Position numbers and translations under genes: made by a program | NCBI RefSeq assembly: GCF_000512695.2 | Contig: NZ_AZRW02000003.1 | Span: 1-64,000, forward strand | Source of the DNA: Pseudomonas sp. QTF5 | GTDB lineage: Bacteria > Pseudomonadota > Gammaproteobacteria > Pseudomonadales > Pseudomonadaceae | Direction of reading: 5' to 3' | DNA length: 64,000 bases | Shown: positions 50,229 to 61,523 of the stretch, in pieces | How positions within the stretch are numbered: the stretch's first letter is position 1 | How the letters are laid out: each line of letters opens with the position of its first letter | Notes under the pieces: model-generated | Database searches by the model: none | Told to the model about the DNA's origin: nothing | The model's input: only the letters and a program-made list of their open reading frames with translations

Positions 50229-52316
50229 TCAGAATGTCACACTGGCGCTGAGGCGTGCCGTGCGCGGCTCGCCGACATTGACCGCCAGTTGGCTGCCGGT
50301 GGAGGACGGGTAGTACTGTTTGTCGAACAGGTTGTCGACGTTGAATTGCAGCGAAGTCTTGTACCCGAACAGCGGCGACTCCCAGCGCACGAAGGCATCG
50401 GCCACGGTGTAGCTGCTCAGCCAGAAATCGTTGGTGTTGTTGGCGGCGCGCTCGCCGACGTAACGTGCACCGCCACCGGTGTGCCAGGCCCCGAACTCCG
50501 TGGGGACGTTCAGGTGATGCGTGAGGTACAGGCTCGCGGTGTGCTTCGGCGCATTGGCGAGGCGATGACCTTCGTCATCCGGGTCGTCGAGGATTTCCGT
50601 GTGGGTGTAAGCGTAGGTGCCGATCAGGTCCCAGCGCTCGGCCACACGCCCGGTGATGTCCAGTTCCAGGCCCTGTGAGCCGACCTTGCCCGCCGCCTCC
50701 GAGAGGCTGTCGCCATTGACCGTCGAGGTGGTCACGACGTTCTCCTTGACGATGTCGAACAACGCCAGGTTGATGTTCAGCCCCGGCAGCGGGTCGTACT
50801 TGGCGCCGACCTCATAGCTGCGGCCCTCCTCCGGATCGAAGGTGTGGCCGGCATCGTCGACATCGGTATTGGGCTTGAATGAACGGCTGTAGTTGCCGTA
50901 CAGCGACAAGGTCTCGGTGGCTTTGTAGACCAGGCCCAAAAACGGCACGAAGGCATCGCCGTTATCGTCACGGTTGACCTTGTAGCTGCTGCCGCGCCCC
51001 TGATCGCCGTACTGATCGTAATGCTGCTGGCGACCGCCGAGGACCAGGATCCAGCGGTCGTCGAGGTGCCAGTTATCCTTGAAGTACACGGAGCTGGAGG
51101 TCAGTTGATTGCTCAGGTCGCTGTCTTTAGCGCTGACGAGGCTGGGCTCGGCCAGACGACCATAAACCGGCGACGTGATGTCGAAGCCTGACCGCGCGGC
51201 ATTACGGTAGGTTTTGCCACGGAATTGGTCAGACACTTCAGTGTCCGCACCCACCAGCAAATCGTGGCGCTGGCCGAACAGTTCCTGCTGGCCGATGAAG
51301 TCCCAGCTGGCGTAGCGAGTTTCATCGTCGTAGTGAGCGCCGTTGGCGGCACGTCGCAGATTGTTGCCAGTCAACGAACTCGGCTGGGCAATCGAGAGGC
51401 TGTAGCGGTCGTTGTTCCAGCCGTAGGTGACGCGGGTTTTCCAATCGTCACTCAGCTGATACTCGAAACGCGCGTTGGCCGTTTCACGGATGCCGACACT
51501 TTTGGCCCACTTTTCATCGAGGCGCTTGTCGTAGTCGATGTCCGCCGGATGACCGTTGGTGAACACGGTGCCGCGGTCAAATGGCTTGGCGTATTCGTTG
51601 TATTCATAGCTCAGCGTCAGGCTGGCACGGTCGCCGGACCAGGTCAGCGATGGCGCGACCAGGGTGCTCTCATTCACGCCGTAGTTGCGCCAGTAATCTT
51701 CATGGCGGCGTTCGGCAATCAGCCGATAGGCCAGGCCCGTATCTCCCAGCGGCCCGGTGGTGTCCACGGCCAGGGTGCCGCCGCCTTCGCTATAGGCCGA
51801 GCCGCTCAGGGTGGCGCTCTGGGTGTACTCAGGCTTCTTGCTGATCACGTTGATCAATCCGCCGGGCTCCAACGCGCCATACAACATCGAAGCAGGCCCT
51901 TTGAGCACTTCGATACGCTCTGTCGTGGCGCTGAAGTTGCGCCCCAGATTGGAACGCACGCCATCGCGCAGGATCGAGCCGTCATCGTTGGTGCCGAAAC
52001 CGCGCTTGACCAGCGAGTCTCGCGAGCCGCCCAAGGTATTGCCCTGACTGACGCCGCTGACAAACTTCATGGCGTCGTCCAGCGAGCGCACCTGATAGTC
52101 GGCCAGGGTTTGCTGGGTGACAACATTGACCGATTGCGCCTCTTCCTTGATCGGCACATTACTTTTACTCGCCGTGCTGGCTTGGGAGGTGGTGTAGCTT
52201 GTGTCTTGGCTGACGCGGCTCGCCTGGATATCCGTGGTCGGCAGTTCGATGGGTTCCTGTGCCCATAATGGACCGGCAAACATGACGCAGGACAGGGTTG
52301 GCAACGCGTGTTTCAT
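50229..52316 (-). CDS. TonB-dependent ferric siderophore receptor
   Basis: This is a 695-residue outer-membrane receptor of the ferrichrome/ferrioxamine type. The signal peptide is MKHALPTLSCVMFAGPLWAQ. The plug has EEAQSVNVVTQQTLADYQVR, IEVLKGPASMLYGALEPGG and LINVISKKP. The barrel ends with RTARLSASVTF, a proper terminal Phe. ATG 52316 follows a weak ribosome site. A strong Fur box lies about 60-80 bp upstream, so iron limitation should induce it. The siderophore cannot be named from sequence. Confidence 0.92.
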   Translation of the reverse strand: MKHALPTLSCVMFAGPLWAQEPIELPTTDIQASRVSQDTSYTTSQASTASKSNVPIKEEAQSVNVVTQQTLADYQVRSLDDAMKFVSGVSQGNTLGGSRDSLVKRGFGTNDDGSILRDGVRSNLGRNFSATTERIEVLKGPASMLYGALEPGGLINVISKKPEYTQSATLSGSAYSEGGGTLAVDTTGPLGDTGLAYRLIAERRHEDYWRNYGVNESTLVAPSLTWSGDRASLTLSYEYNEYAKPFDRGTVFTNGHPADIDYDKRLDEKWAKSVGIRETANARFEYQLSDDWKTRVTYGWNNDRYSLSIAQPSSLTGNNLRRAANGAHYDDETRYASWDFIGQQELFGQRHDLLVGADTEVSDQFRGKTYRNAARSGFDITSPVYGRLAEPSLVSAKDSDLSNQLTSSSVYFKDNWHLDDRWILVLGGRQQHYDQYGDQGRGSSYKVNRDDNGDAFVPFLGLVYKATETLSLYGNYSRSFKPNTDVDDAGHTFDPEEGRSYEVGAKYDPLPGLNINLALFDIVKENVVTTSTVNGDSLSEAAGKVGSQGLELDITGRVAERWDLIGTYAYTHTEILDDPDDEGHRLANAPKHTASLYLTHHLNVPTEFGAWHTGGGARYVGERAANNTNDFWLSSYTVADAFVRWESPLFGYKTSLQFNVDNLFDKQYYPSSTGSQLAVNVGEPRTARLSASVTF

Positions 52317-52376
52317 GAAGACTTTGCGGCGGGCAAAGGGATGGGGATGGCTCAAAACGTCGCACTCAATGAGTTA

Positions 52377-52395
52377 GCAATAATGATTCTCATTG
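52377..52395 (-). promoter_or_regulatory. Fur box
   Basis: GCAATAATGATTCTCATTG matches the 19-bp Fur consensus GATAATGATAATCATTATC at 14 positions and keeps the ATAATGAT-x-x-TCATT core. It is in the promoter region of the TonB-dependent receptor. The remainder of the 320-bp gap to the next gene shows no other clear feature. Confidence 0.85.
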
Positions 52396-52637
52396 TATGA
52401 TGCGACGTATTTCCAGTAAATACCCTCAGTATTATTAACTAACGAGTTATTAATCTGCCGCATAGATGACGGTTTGGGCGCTGTCTGCCGCTGCGGGCTG
52501 TCGAGTGAAGCAGGTGTCGCCTTCATCACCTGTGGGAGGATGTGCCCCACCTCAAGTCTGCGTAGAATGCCGATAGATTCATCAACTCAATGGTGACTTG
52601 TGGCGCCCTTCTACGTTCAATGCCTGAACTATCAACC

Positions 52638-53402
52638 ATGAGCGAGAGCTCACGGGTATTACTTGCCAATACAAAGGCGCTTTGCAGGTTTTGCCTATCC
52701 GCATCGCTGCTGATTGCCTGTCACGCGAGTGGCGCACCATTGCCGCTCGAGTTGTATATCCCGGAAGCTCCGCCACTGACGTTTGTCGATGGCGCCAAGG
52801 GCCACGGAATGGTCGGGGATGCCGTCCTGGTGGCCATTGCCAACGCCGGCTATGTCGCTCATGTCCATGGACTTCCCTGGGCCAGATCGCAGAAATACGT
52901 CAGCGAGAAACAGGATCTTCTGATAGCCCCCTTGTCGCGCACGCCAGAACGTGAAGAACACTTCACCTGGATCGCGTCGATCATGCCCATGGAGCGTGCT
53001 TTCTTCAGCCTTGACCGGCAAGTGAGCAGCTTCGCACAAGCGAAAAAAACCTATCGCAAGATCGGCGTTGGCCTGGGCAGCGCACAGGAGGAAATCCTGC
53101 GTGCGCAAGGCTTCAGCGATGAGCAGATCTACCCGCTGACCATTGGCGACAACCCCGCGCAGATGCTCTTGAAAGGGCGCATCGATGCCTGGTTCAACGG
53201 TGTTCCCGAGAGTCAATACATCTGGCCGAAGGTGTCTGAACAAACATTGCTCATGAGCCCCGTCATGAGCAGTGCGGACCTCTATCTGGCTTGCTCCAGG
53301 CTTTGCTCCGCTCAACTGGTGCAAGACTTGCGCGAGGCGGTTGAAACGCTTCGCGATGACGGCACCCTGGCACGTATACAGCAGAGCTATTTGTCGCAAT
53401 AG
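52638..53402 (+). CDS. Periplasmic solute-binding protein, family 3 type
   Basis: This is a 254-residue protein with a signal peptide (ALCRFCLSASLLIACHASGA). A type-II periplasmic binding fold follows, with LYIPEAPPLTFVDGAKGHGM, VHGLPWARSQKYVSEKQDLL and the C-terminal LREAVETLRDDGTLARIQQSYL. It has no adjacent permease, so it is an orphan receptor or part of a dispersed amino-acid ABC system. Several in-frame ATGs exist (52590, 52620, 52638); the last gives the best signal sequence. Confidence 0.8.
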   Translation: MSESSRVLLANTKALCRFCLSASLLIACHASGAPLPLELYIPEAPPLTFVDGAKGHGMVGDAVLVAIANAGYVAHVHGLPWARSQKYVSEKQDLLIAPLSRTPEREEHFTWIASIMPMERAFFSLDRQVSSFAQAKKTYRKIGVGLGSAQEEILRAQGFSDEQIYPLTIGDNPAQMLLKGRIDAWFNGVPESQYIWPKVSEQTLLMSPVMSSADLYLACSRLCSAQLVQDLREAVETLRDDGTLARIQQSYLSQ

Positions 53403-53427
53403 CGGTACGTGCCTGACAGGTGAGCCC

Positions 53428-53770
53428 TTAACCCAGTTGCTGGCACCCAATGCCTCCATCGAGGCGGCCCGCGACCACAGCGCCGATTCCGGTATCCACC
53501 AACACCTTGCCGAACACACCGCCGGCACCGGCAATCAGAATCACCATGGCCATGCCGGGCAAGGCCGAGCCGATCACGTCAGACACCTGAGTACGACTCC
53601 AGCCCCGGCGCGAACCCAGCAACCAGGCACACAGCAAGGTATCGATCAGCAACACCACCAGCGGCGCGCCGAGCACAGTCATGATGCCGCGCAGGAATAC
53701 CGGTGTTTGCGGGGGGGGATCGCGGGGAAACTCAAATTGACCATCAGGCGAGAGCTGCCGATGCCTTCGA
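53428..53770 (-). pseudogene. Gluconate permease (GntP family) fragment
   Basis: The reading VLGAPLVVLLIDTLLCAWLL, GSRRGWSRTQVSDVIGSALP and MVILIAGAGGVFGKVLVDTG is the central part of GntP-type gluconate/H+ symporters, which normally have about 450 residues. Only about 110 codons remain, and the upstream part of the frame is unrelated. It is a relic next to the sucrose locus. Confidence 0.75.
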
Positions 53771-53929
53771 GCAGGGTCGCGCTGCTGGCCTGCCAAAGGC
53801 TGCGATCTTTTGATCTTTAGCGATTCGTCTGACGCCAATATCAAAAAATCGCAGCCTTCGGCAGCTACGGCAGCTCTTACGGCACTAACAGCCGATCAGA
53901 TCCGAGAACTGTCGCCGATGACGCGGACA

Positions 53930-55606
<1,677 letters not shown>

Positions 55607-55619
55607 CTACATTGACGAT

Positions 55620-55631
55620 GTTAACGTTAAC
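55620..55631. promoter_or_regulatory. LacI-family operator
   Basis: GTTAACGTTAAC is a perfect 12-bp palindrome with the central CG typical of LacI-family sites. It lies 30 bp before the binding-protein ATG and 125 bp before scrY-like, in a promoter position. The LacI regulator at 61.5 kb is the likely ligand. Confidence 0.75.
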
Positions 55632-55661
55632 TTTTCTAAAAACAAAAATAAAGAGGGCTTT

Positions 55662-56936
55662 ATGAAACAGCTTAAATCTCTTCTTCCAGCAGCACTGCTC
55701 ACCCTTTGTGCCGGGCTTCCATCCCTCTCGAACGCAGCTGATTTGACGATCTCCTGCGGCGCGGTGGGTGCGGAGCTACAACTCTGCAAAGAGGCTGTCG
55801 AGGCGTGGTCGAAACAGACCGGCAACAATGTCGAGGTGGTCTCAACACCTAACTCGGCAACCGAGAGGTTGTCGTTCTACCAACAGATCCTCAGTGCGCA
55901 GTCCAGCGACATCGACATCATTCAAATCGACATGGTGTGGCCGGGGATGCTGGCCAAACATCTGATGGATCTGCGCGAGGTGCTTCCTGCCAATGCGACC
56001 CAGGGCTACTTCCAGGCACAGGTGGATAACGCCACGGTGAACGGACGGCTGGTGACGATGCCGTGGTTCACCGACTCGGGCCTGCTGTATTACCGCAAGG
56101 ACTTGCTCGAGAAGTACAACCAGCAGGTTCCCCAGACATGGGAGGAAATGACCGCTACCGCCAGGAATATTCAACAGGCCGAGCGCACTGCCGGGAATCC
56201 CAATGCGTGGGGTTACATCTTTCAGGGGCGCGCCTACGAGGGCCTGACGTGTAATGCGCTGGAGTGGATCAGCAGCCAACCGCAAGGCGGGCTGGTCAAT
56301 CCACAAGGCGACATCGTGGTCAACAGTCAGGCCTCGAGAACGGCGTTGACCCTGGCGAAAAGCTGGGTAGGAGACATCTCCCCGCGCGGCGTACTCAATT
56401 ACACCGAGGAAGAAGGCCGTGGCGTCTTCCAGTCGGGAAATGCGCTGTTCATGCGTAACTGGCCTTATGTCTGGGCTCTGGTGCAAAGCCAGGACAGTGC
56501 CGTAAAAGACAAGGTCGGGGTCGCTCCCCTGCCCCGCGGCGGCGAGACCGGCAGCCATGCCTCCACCCTCGGTGGCTGGGGCCTGGCGGTATCGCGTTAC
56601 AGCGCCCATCCAAAACTTGCCGCGGAGCTGGTGAGCTATCTGACCAGTGCCCAAGAGCAAAAACGCCGCGCCCTGATAGGCGCCTATAACCCGGTGATCG
56701 AGTCGCTGTATCAAGACCCCGAATTGCTCGCGGCCATGCCTTATTACGCTCAGCTGCACAGCATTCTCAACGATGGGGTGATGCGCCCTGCCTCAATCAC
56801 TGCCGATCGCTATCCACGGGTCTCCAATGCGTTCTTCGATCGAGTGCATGGCGTGCTGGCGGGCGAGTTGCCTGTGGATCAGGCGCTGGCCGAGCTGGAA
56901 AGCGAACTCACACGCATCAAACGCCGGAACTGGTAA
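55662..56936 (+). CDS. Sugar ABC transporter substrate-binding protein
   Basis: This is a 424-residue family-1 binding protein with a signal peptide (SLLPAALLTLCAGLPSLSNA). Visible are WSKQTGNNVEVVSTPNSATE, DIDIIQIDMVWPGML, PWFTDSGLLYYRKDLLEKY and VGVAPLPRGGETGSHASTLG. The last block is typical of trehalose/maltose/sucrose-type SBPs (ThuE/AglE group). It starts the operon SBP, permease, permease, ATPase, GH32. The substrate is probably sucrose, judged from the hydrolase. Confidence 0.92.
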   Translation: MKQLKSLLPAALLTLCAGLPSLSNAADLTISCGAVGAELQLCKEAVEAWSKQTGNNVEVVSTPNSATERLSFYQQILSAQSSDIDIIQIDMVWPGMLAKHLMDLREVLPANATQGYFQAQVDNATVNGRLVTMPWFTDSGLLYYRKDLLEKYNQQVPQTWEEMTATARNIQQAERTAGNPNAWGYIFQGRAYEGLTCNALEWISSQPQGGLVNPQGDIVVNSQASRTALTLAKSWVGDISPRGVLNYTEEEGRGVFQSGNALFMRNWPYVWALVQSQDSAVKDKVGVAPLPRGGETGSHASTLGGWGLAVSRYSAHPKLAAELVSYLTSAQEQKRRALIGAYNPVIESLYQDPELLAAMPYYAQLHSILNDGVMRPASITADRYPRVSNAFFDRVHGVLAGELPVDQALAELESELTRIKRRNW

Positions 56937-56957
56937 GCCACAAGGAAGAAAATCACC

Positions 56958-57920
56958 ATGTCTGTCTCTACTACCCATGTCCCCTGTGAGGAGCTTCTGC
57001 TCACCAGGGAAACGCCCGTACAACGACGCCGGGTACGCGCCGCCTGGCTGTTTCTGACACCGATGCTGTTGTGTCTGGCCCTGGTGGCAGCCTGGCCGCT
57101 ACTGCGCACATTCTGGTTCAGCCTGACCGACGCCAGTCTGTCGGACACCGGTGGCGGAACCTTCATAGGTTTGAGCAATTATCTGTTCCACAACGGTACC
57201 AGCTGGTCGGGCATCCTGGTCGATCCTCAATGGTGGAACGCGGTGCGCAACACCTTGCATTTCACCGTGGTGTCGGTGGGACTGGAAGTCGTGCTGGGGC
57301 TGCTGGTGGCGTTGCTGCTGAACATCAAGTTCACCGGCCGTTCCCTCGTGCGTGCGATGATTCTGATTCCCTGGGCGATTCCGACCATTGTCTCGGCAAA
57401 GATCTGGTCATGGATGCTTAACGACCAGTTCGGCATCATCAATCACATGATGCTGAGCCTCGGCCTGATTGACGCGCCCCTGGCCTGGACGGCCGATGCG
57501 GACCTGTCGATGTGGGCGGTGATCCTCGTCGACGTTTGGAAGACCGTGCCTTTTGTCACGCTGCTGATGCTGGCTGCCTTGCAGATGTTGCCGAGCGATT
57601 GCTACGAAGCCGCCAGGGTCGATGGCATTCACCCGCTGAGGGTGTTCTGGCGTGTCACGCTTCCCCTGCTGATGCCCGCCTTGTTGGTCGCGGCGATTTT
57701 CCGCATCCTCGACTCGCTGCGGGTATTCGACGTGATCTATGTGCTGACCTCGAACTCGTCGAGCACCATGAGCATGTCGGTGTATGCCCGCCAGCACCTG
57801 GTGGAGTTCCAGGACGTCGGTTACGGCAGCGCGGCCTCGACGCTGCTGTTTCTGGTGGTTGCGGTCATTGCCATGCTTTATCTCTACCTCGGACGCCGTC
57901 AACTGGAGGTCCGGTCATGA
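56958..57920 (+). CDS. Sugar ABC transporter permease 1 (MalF-like)
   Basis: This is a 320-residue inner-membrane permease with six predicted helices. The cytoplasmic coupling loop (EAA motif) reads CYEAARVDGIHPLRVFWRVT near residue 215. An early helix region AAWLFLTPMLLCLALVAAWP starts near 20. It overlaps the next permease start (ATGA), so the two are co-translated and form the transport channel. Confidence 0.93.
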   Translation: MSVSTTHVPCEELLLTRETPVQRRRVRAAWLFLTPMLLCLALVAAWPLLRTFWFSLTDASLSDTGGGTFIGLSNYLFHNGTSWSGILVDPQWWNAVRNTLHFTVVSVGLEVVLGLLVALLLNIKFTGRSLVRAMILIPWAIPTIVSAKIWSWMLNDQFGIINHMMLSLGLIDAPLAWTADADLSMWAVILVDVWKTVPFVTLLMLAALQMLPSDCYEAARVDGIHPLRVFWRVTLPLLMPALLVAAIFRILDSLRVFDVIYVLTSNSSSTMSMSVYARQHLVEFQDVGYGSAASTLLFLVVAVIAMLYLYLGRRQLEVRS

Positions 57921-58759
57921 GCCCGCGCCTATTGAAAAAAACGCTGTTGCGCCTCGGATTCTGGTGCCTGATCGGGGTATTGCTGCTGTATGCGGTCTTC
58001 CCTTTCTACTACGCCATCGTGACTTCGCTGAAGCCGTCCAGCGCCTTGTTCGAGGTGAGCTACTGGATCGAAAACCCCGATTTCTCCAATTACGCGGCGG
58101 TACTCAACCAATCCTCATTCCTGCTAGCTATCGGCAACTCGCTGGTGGTTGCGCTTAGCGTAGTGACGCTGGCGTTGTTCCTCAGCGTGACCGCCGCCTA
58201 TGCCTTGGGCCGGGTGAAGTTCCGTGGGCGTGGCACGGTGTTGATGATGGTCCTTGGTGTGTCGATGTTTCCCCAGGTCGCGGTGCTGTCGGGGCTGTTC
58301 GAAGTGATCCGCGCCCTGGGTCTGTACAACACCTCCTGGGCGTTGATTCTGAGCTACACGATTTTCACCCTGCCCTTCACCGTCTGGGTGCTGACCACGT
58401 TCATGGGGCAACTGCCCCATGAACTGGAAGAAGCGGCAATCATGGATGGCGCTTCACCCTGGGTCACGCTGACCCGAGTGCTGTTGCCGCTGCTCTGGCC
58501 CGCGCTGGTCACCACTGGCTTATTGGCTTTCATCGCCGCGTGGAACGAGTTCCTGTTTGCCCTGACCTTCACCCTCACCGACACCCAACGCACGGTGCCG
58601 GTGGCCATCGCCTTGATTTCCGGCGGCAGCCCCCATGAGCTGCCTTGGGGATTGTTGATGGCCGCCTCGGTGCTGGTCACCGTCCCATTGGTGATTCTGG
58701 TGCTGATCTTCCAGCGCCGAATCGTTTCCGGTCTCACTGCCGGCGCGTTAAAGGGTTGA
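57917..58759 (+). CDS. Sugar ABC transporter permease 2 (MalG-like)
   Basis: This is a 280-residue permease with six helices. The EAA coupling loop is ELEEAAIMDGASPWVTLTRV near residue 175, and the C-terminal TVPLVILVLIFQRRIVSGLT is usual for MalG-type partners. ATG 57917 overlaps the stop of permease 1. It is followed after 27 bp by the ATPase gene. Confidence 0.93.
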   Translation: MSPRLLKKTLLRLGFWCLIGVLLLYAVFPFYYAIVTSLKPSSALFEVSYWIENPDFSNYAAVLNQSSFLLAIGNSLVVALSVVTLALFLSVTAAYALGRVKFRGRGTVLMMVLGVSMFPQVAVLSGLFEVIRALGLYNTSWALILSYTIFTLPFTVWVLTTFMGQLPHELEEAAIMDGASPWVTLTRVLLPLLWPALVTTGLLAFIAAWNEFLFALTFTLTDTQRTVPVAIALISGGSPHELPWGLLMAASVLVTVPLVILVLIFQRRIVSGLTAGALKG

Positions 58760-58786
58760 TGCCCAACAAAGACAAGGAACAGCATC

Positions 58787-59932
58787 GTGATCAAATTGAA
58801 ACTGGACAACGTGAACAAACAATTGGGCGGCGCGCGGATTCTTCGCGACGTCAGCCTGGAAATCGCCGCGGGTGAATTCGTGGTGTTCGTCGGCCCTTCG
58901 GGCTGCGGAAAATCGACCCTGCTACGACTGATCGCCGGACTGGATTCGATCTGCGGCGGCGACCTGCTGATCGACGGGCGTCGCGTCAACGACCTGGAGC
59001 CGCGCGAGCGTGGCGTCGGCATGGTGTTTCAGTCTTATGCGCTGTACCCGCACATGAGCGTCTACGACAACATCAGCTTCGGCCTCAAACTGGCCAAGAC
59101 TGAAAAGACCAGCCTGCGCGAGCGCGTGCTGAAAACGGCGCAAATCCTGCAATTGGACAAACTGCTGCAACGCAAGCCAAAGGAACTGTCCGGCGGGCAG
59201 CGTCAGCGTGTGGCCATGGGCAGAGCCATGGCGCGGGAACCGGACATTTTGTTGTTCGATGAGCCGCTTTCCAACCTGGACGCATCCTTGCGCGTGCAGA
59301 TGCGCAACGAAATCGCCCGACTGCATGATCGACTGGGCTCGACCATGATCTACGTCACCCACGATCAGGTTGAAGCGATGACCCTGGCCGACAAAATTGT
59401 CGTGCTCAATGGCGGTCGCGTCGAACAGGTCGGCTCACCGCGCGAACTCTATGAACGCCCGGCCAGCCGCTTTGTCGCCGGCTTCCTGGGCTCACCCAGA
59501 ATGAATTTTCTTGCCGCGCGCCTGCAGGCCCCAGGCGAAACCAGCCTGGTCGATTGCCCTATATTGGGTATGACCTCCCTGCCCTTCGACAGCTCGAACC
59601 TGACAGCGGACGCGCAGCTGAGCCTGGGGATTCGCCCGGAACACGTGTCGCTCAAAGCGGCGCAGGGAACCGCCGGCGTCGTCGTGACCGGGGTCGAATA
59701 CCTGGGCAGCGAAACCTATGTGCACCTCGAGACAGGTCAGGACGAGCCACTGATCTGTCGTTGTGAGGTCAACGCCGGATGGCAGGCGGGCGATCGGGTC
59801 GAACTGCAACTGGACGTCGACAACCTGCACCTGTTCGACGTCGACGGCACGGCCTTGAAGCGCCATCCACACGCCATTGAAACCCTGCCGGATGGTGTCC
59901 CTCTGCGCTCGGCACGAGCAGGCGCCCTATGA
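58787..59932 (+). CDS. Sugar ABC transporter ATP-binding protein (MalK/UgpC type)
   Basis: This is a 381-residue ATPase starting at GTG 58787. It has Walker A GPSGCGKSTLLRLIAG, Q-loop MVFQSYALYPHMSV, signature LSGGQRQRVAMGRAMAREP, Walker B DILLFDEPLSNLDA and the switch His in VTHDQVEAM. The C-terminal OB-type regulatory domain (about 240-370, LGIRPEHVSL) is typical of carbohydrate importers and can bind EIIA-type inhibitors. Its stop overlaps the GH32 start (ATGA). Confidence 0.95.
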   Translation: MIKLKLDNVNKQLGGARILRDVSLEIAAGEFVVFVGPSGCGKSTLLRLIAGLDSICGGDLLIDGRRVNDLEPRERGVGMVFQSYALYPHMSVYDNISFGLKLAKTEKTSLRERVLKTAQILQLDKLLQRKPKELSGGQRQRVAMGRAMAREPDILLFDEPLSNLDASLRVQMRNEIARLHDRLGSTMIYVTHDQVEAMTLADKIVVLNGGRVEQVGSPRELYERPASRFVAGFLGSPRMNFLAARLQAPGETSLVDCPILGMTSLPFDSSNLTADAQLSLGIRPEHVSLKAAQGTAGVVVTGVEYLGSETYVHLETGQDEPLICRCEVNAGWQAGDRVELQLDVDNLHLFDVDGTALKRHPHAIETLPDGVPLRSARAGAL

Positions 59933-61431
59933 CTGTGTCTTTGAATTCCATGAGTGTTCCAATGTCCGCTGCCCTTGAGATTGCGCAGCATGCGCTGAGT
60001 AATGGCCTGTCTCGCGTCATCCACGATTATCGACCCGATTATCATCTTGCCCCCCCGGTGGGCTGGATGAACGACCCCAACGGAGTGGTGTACTTTCGTG
60101 GCGAATACCATGTGTTCTATCAGTACCATCCCTTCGACGCGAAATGGGGGCCGATGTATTGGGGACATGCCAAGAGCGCCGATCTGGTCCATTGGCAGCA
60201 TCTGCCCATCGCCCTGGCGCCTGGCGATGACTTCGACCGTGACGGTTGTTTTTCCGGTAGCGCGGTGGTGAATGGCGATACCCTGGCACTGATCTACACC
60301 GGGCACACCTGGCTGGGGGACGTGGGTGACGAACGCTCGATCCGCCAAGTCCAGTGTCTGGCCACCAGCACCGACGGCATCCACTTCGTCAAGCATGGCG
60401 CCGTCATCGAGACCGCGCCGCAAGACACGATCATGCACTTTCGTGACCCCAAGGTCTGGCAGGAGGATGACTATTGGTACCTGATTGCCGGCGCGCGTCT
60501 GGGTGATAAACCGCTACTGCCGCTATACCGTTCCACGGATCTGCACGCCTGGGAGTTCCTGGATTATGTGTCCAGCGGCAGCGAGGGCGATGGCTATATG
60601 TGGGAGTGCCCGGATCTGTTCCGACTGAACGGGCGCGATGTGCTGCTGTACTCCCCCCAGGGCATGCAACCCGAGGGTTACGAACGGCTCAACAAGTACC
60701 AGACCGGTTATCGAGTGGGCCGACTCGACAGCGAATGGCACTTCACCGGCGGGCCCTTTATCGAGCTGGATAACGGCCACGATTTCTATGCCGCGCAAAC
60801 GCTACTGGCCGCCGACGGTCGGCGCCTTGTGTGGGCGTGGCTCGACATGTGGGAAAGCCCGATGCCGAGCCAGGCCCATCACTGGTGCGGCATGCTCGGG
60901 TTGCCGCGCGAACTTGAACTGTGCGCCGATCGCCTTTGCGTGTATCCGGCACGGGAGCTCACCGCACTGCGCAAGGCGCCATTGCCGGGCACGTCCTGGT
61001 GGGATGGGTCGGGAGCCCGATGGGTGCGGGAAGTGAATGGTGACAGGCTCGAAATCCATGTGCATCTGGATTTGCTCGGCTGCACCGACGGCCACCTGGG
61101 AATCGCCTTGCGTTGCAGCGATGATGGTCAAGAAGAAACCCTGCTCTACTACGATGCTTCGCTGCAGCGACTGGTGCTTGACCGCGGCCGCTCGGGTGCA
61201 CAAGTCACCGGTCAGCGCAGCGTGGCGATAGATCCGACACAAGAGCGACTGGAACTGCGTGTGTTTCTCGATCGCTCGTCCATCGAGGTGTTCGACGAAA
61301 ACGGGCGCTTCAGCCTCAGCAGTCGCCTTTATCCACGGCCGGACAGTCTGGGCGTGAAGCTGTTTGCCAACGGAAGTGGCGGGCGTGTCTCGATTCCCAA
61401 GGCATGGCCTCTCGACTCTGGATGGCTGTGA
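59929..61431 (+). CDS. GH32 sucrose hydrolase (beta-fructofuranosidase)
   Basis: This is a 500-residue GH32 enzyme. A five-bladed propeller has the nucleophile block PVGWMNDPNGVVYF near residue 43, the RDP motif in MHFRDPKVW, and the acid/base block MWECPDLF. A C-terminal beta-sandwich contains RVFLDRSSIEVFDENG. No signal peptide is present, so it acts on imported sugar. Because uptake is by ABC transporter and not PTS, free sucrose and not sucrose-6-phosphate is the expected substrate. It is translationally coupled to the ATPase gene. Confidence 0.93.
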   Translation: MTVSLNSMSVPMSAALEIAQHALSNGLSRVIHDYRPDYHLAPPVGWMNDPNGVVYFRGEYHVFYQYHPFDAKWGPMYWGHAKSADLVHWQHLPIALAPGDDFDRDGCFSGSAVVNGDTLALIYTGHTWLGDVGDERSIRQVQCLATSTDGIHFVKHGAVIETAPQDTIMHFRDPKVWQEDDYWYLIAGARLGDKPLLPLYRSTDLHAWEFLDYVSSGSEGDGYMWECPDLFRLNGRDVLLYSPQGMQPEGYERLNKYQTGYRVGRLDSEWHFTGGPFIELDNGHDFYAAQTLLAADGRRLVWAWLDMWESPMPSQAHHWCGMLGLPRELELCADRLCVYPARELTALRKAPLPGTSWWDGSGARWVREVNGDRLEIHVHLDLLGCTDGHLGIALRCSDDGQEETLLYYDASLQRLVLDRGRSGAQVTGQRSVAIDPTQERLELRVFLDRSSIEVFDENGRFSLSSRLYPRPDSLGVKLFANGSGGRVSIPKAWPLDSGWL

Positions 61432-61523
61432 ACGGCGGATGGCTATGAGCAGCGTCATTCGAGTCGCGAGAAACCCGGGCCCTGTGTCATGATCCTGCGT
61501 CAACCTGACCGGCCTCGCCTCGC

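Noticed and set aside
51225..52268. 347-residue plus-strand frame opposite the second TonB receptor
   Set aside because: It is an antisense shadow with no recognisable domain. The minus-strand receptor has a Fur box and full family signature.
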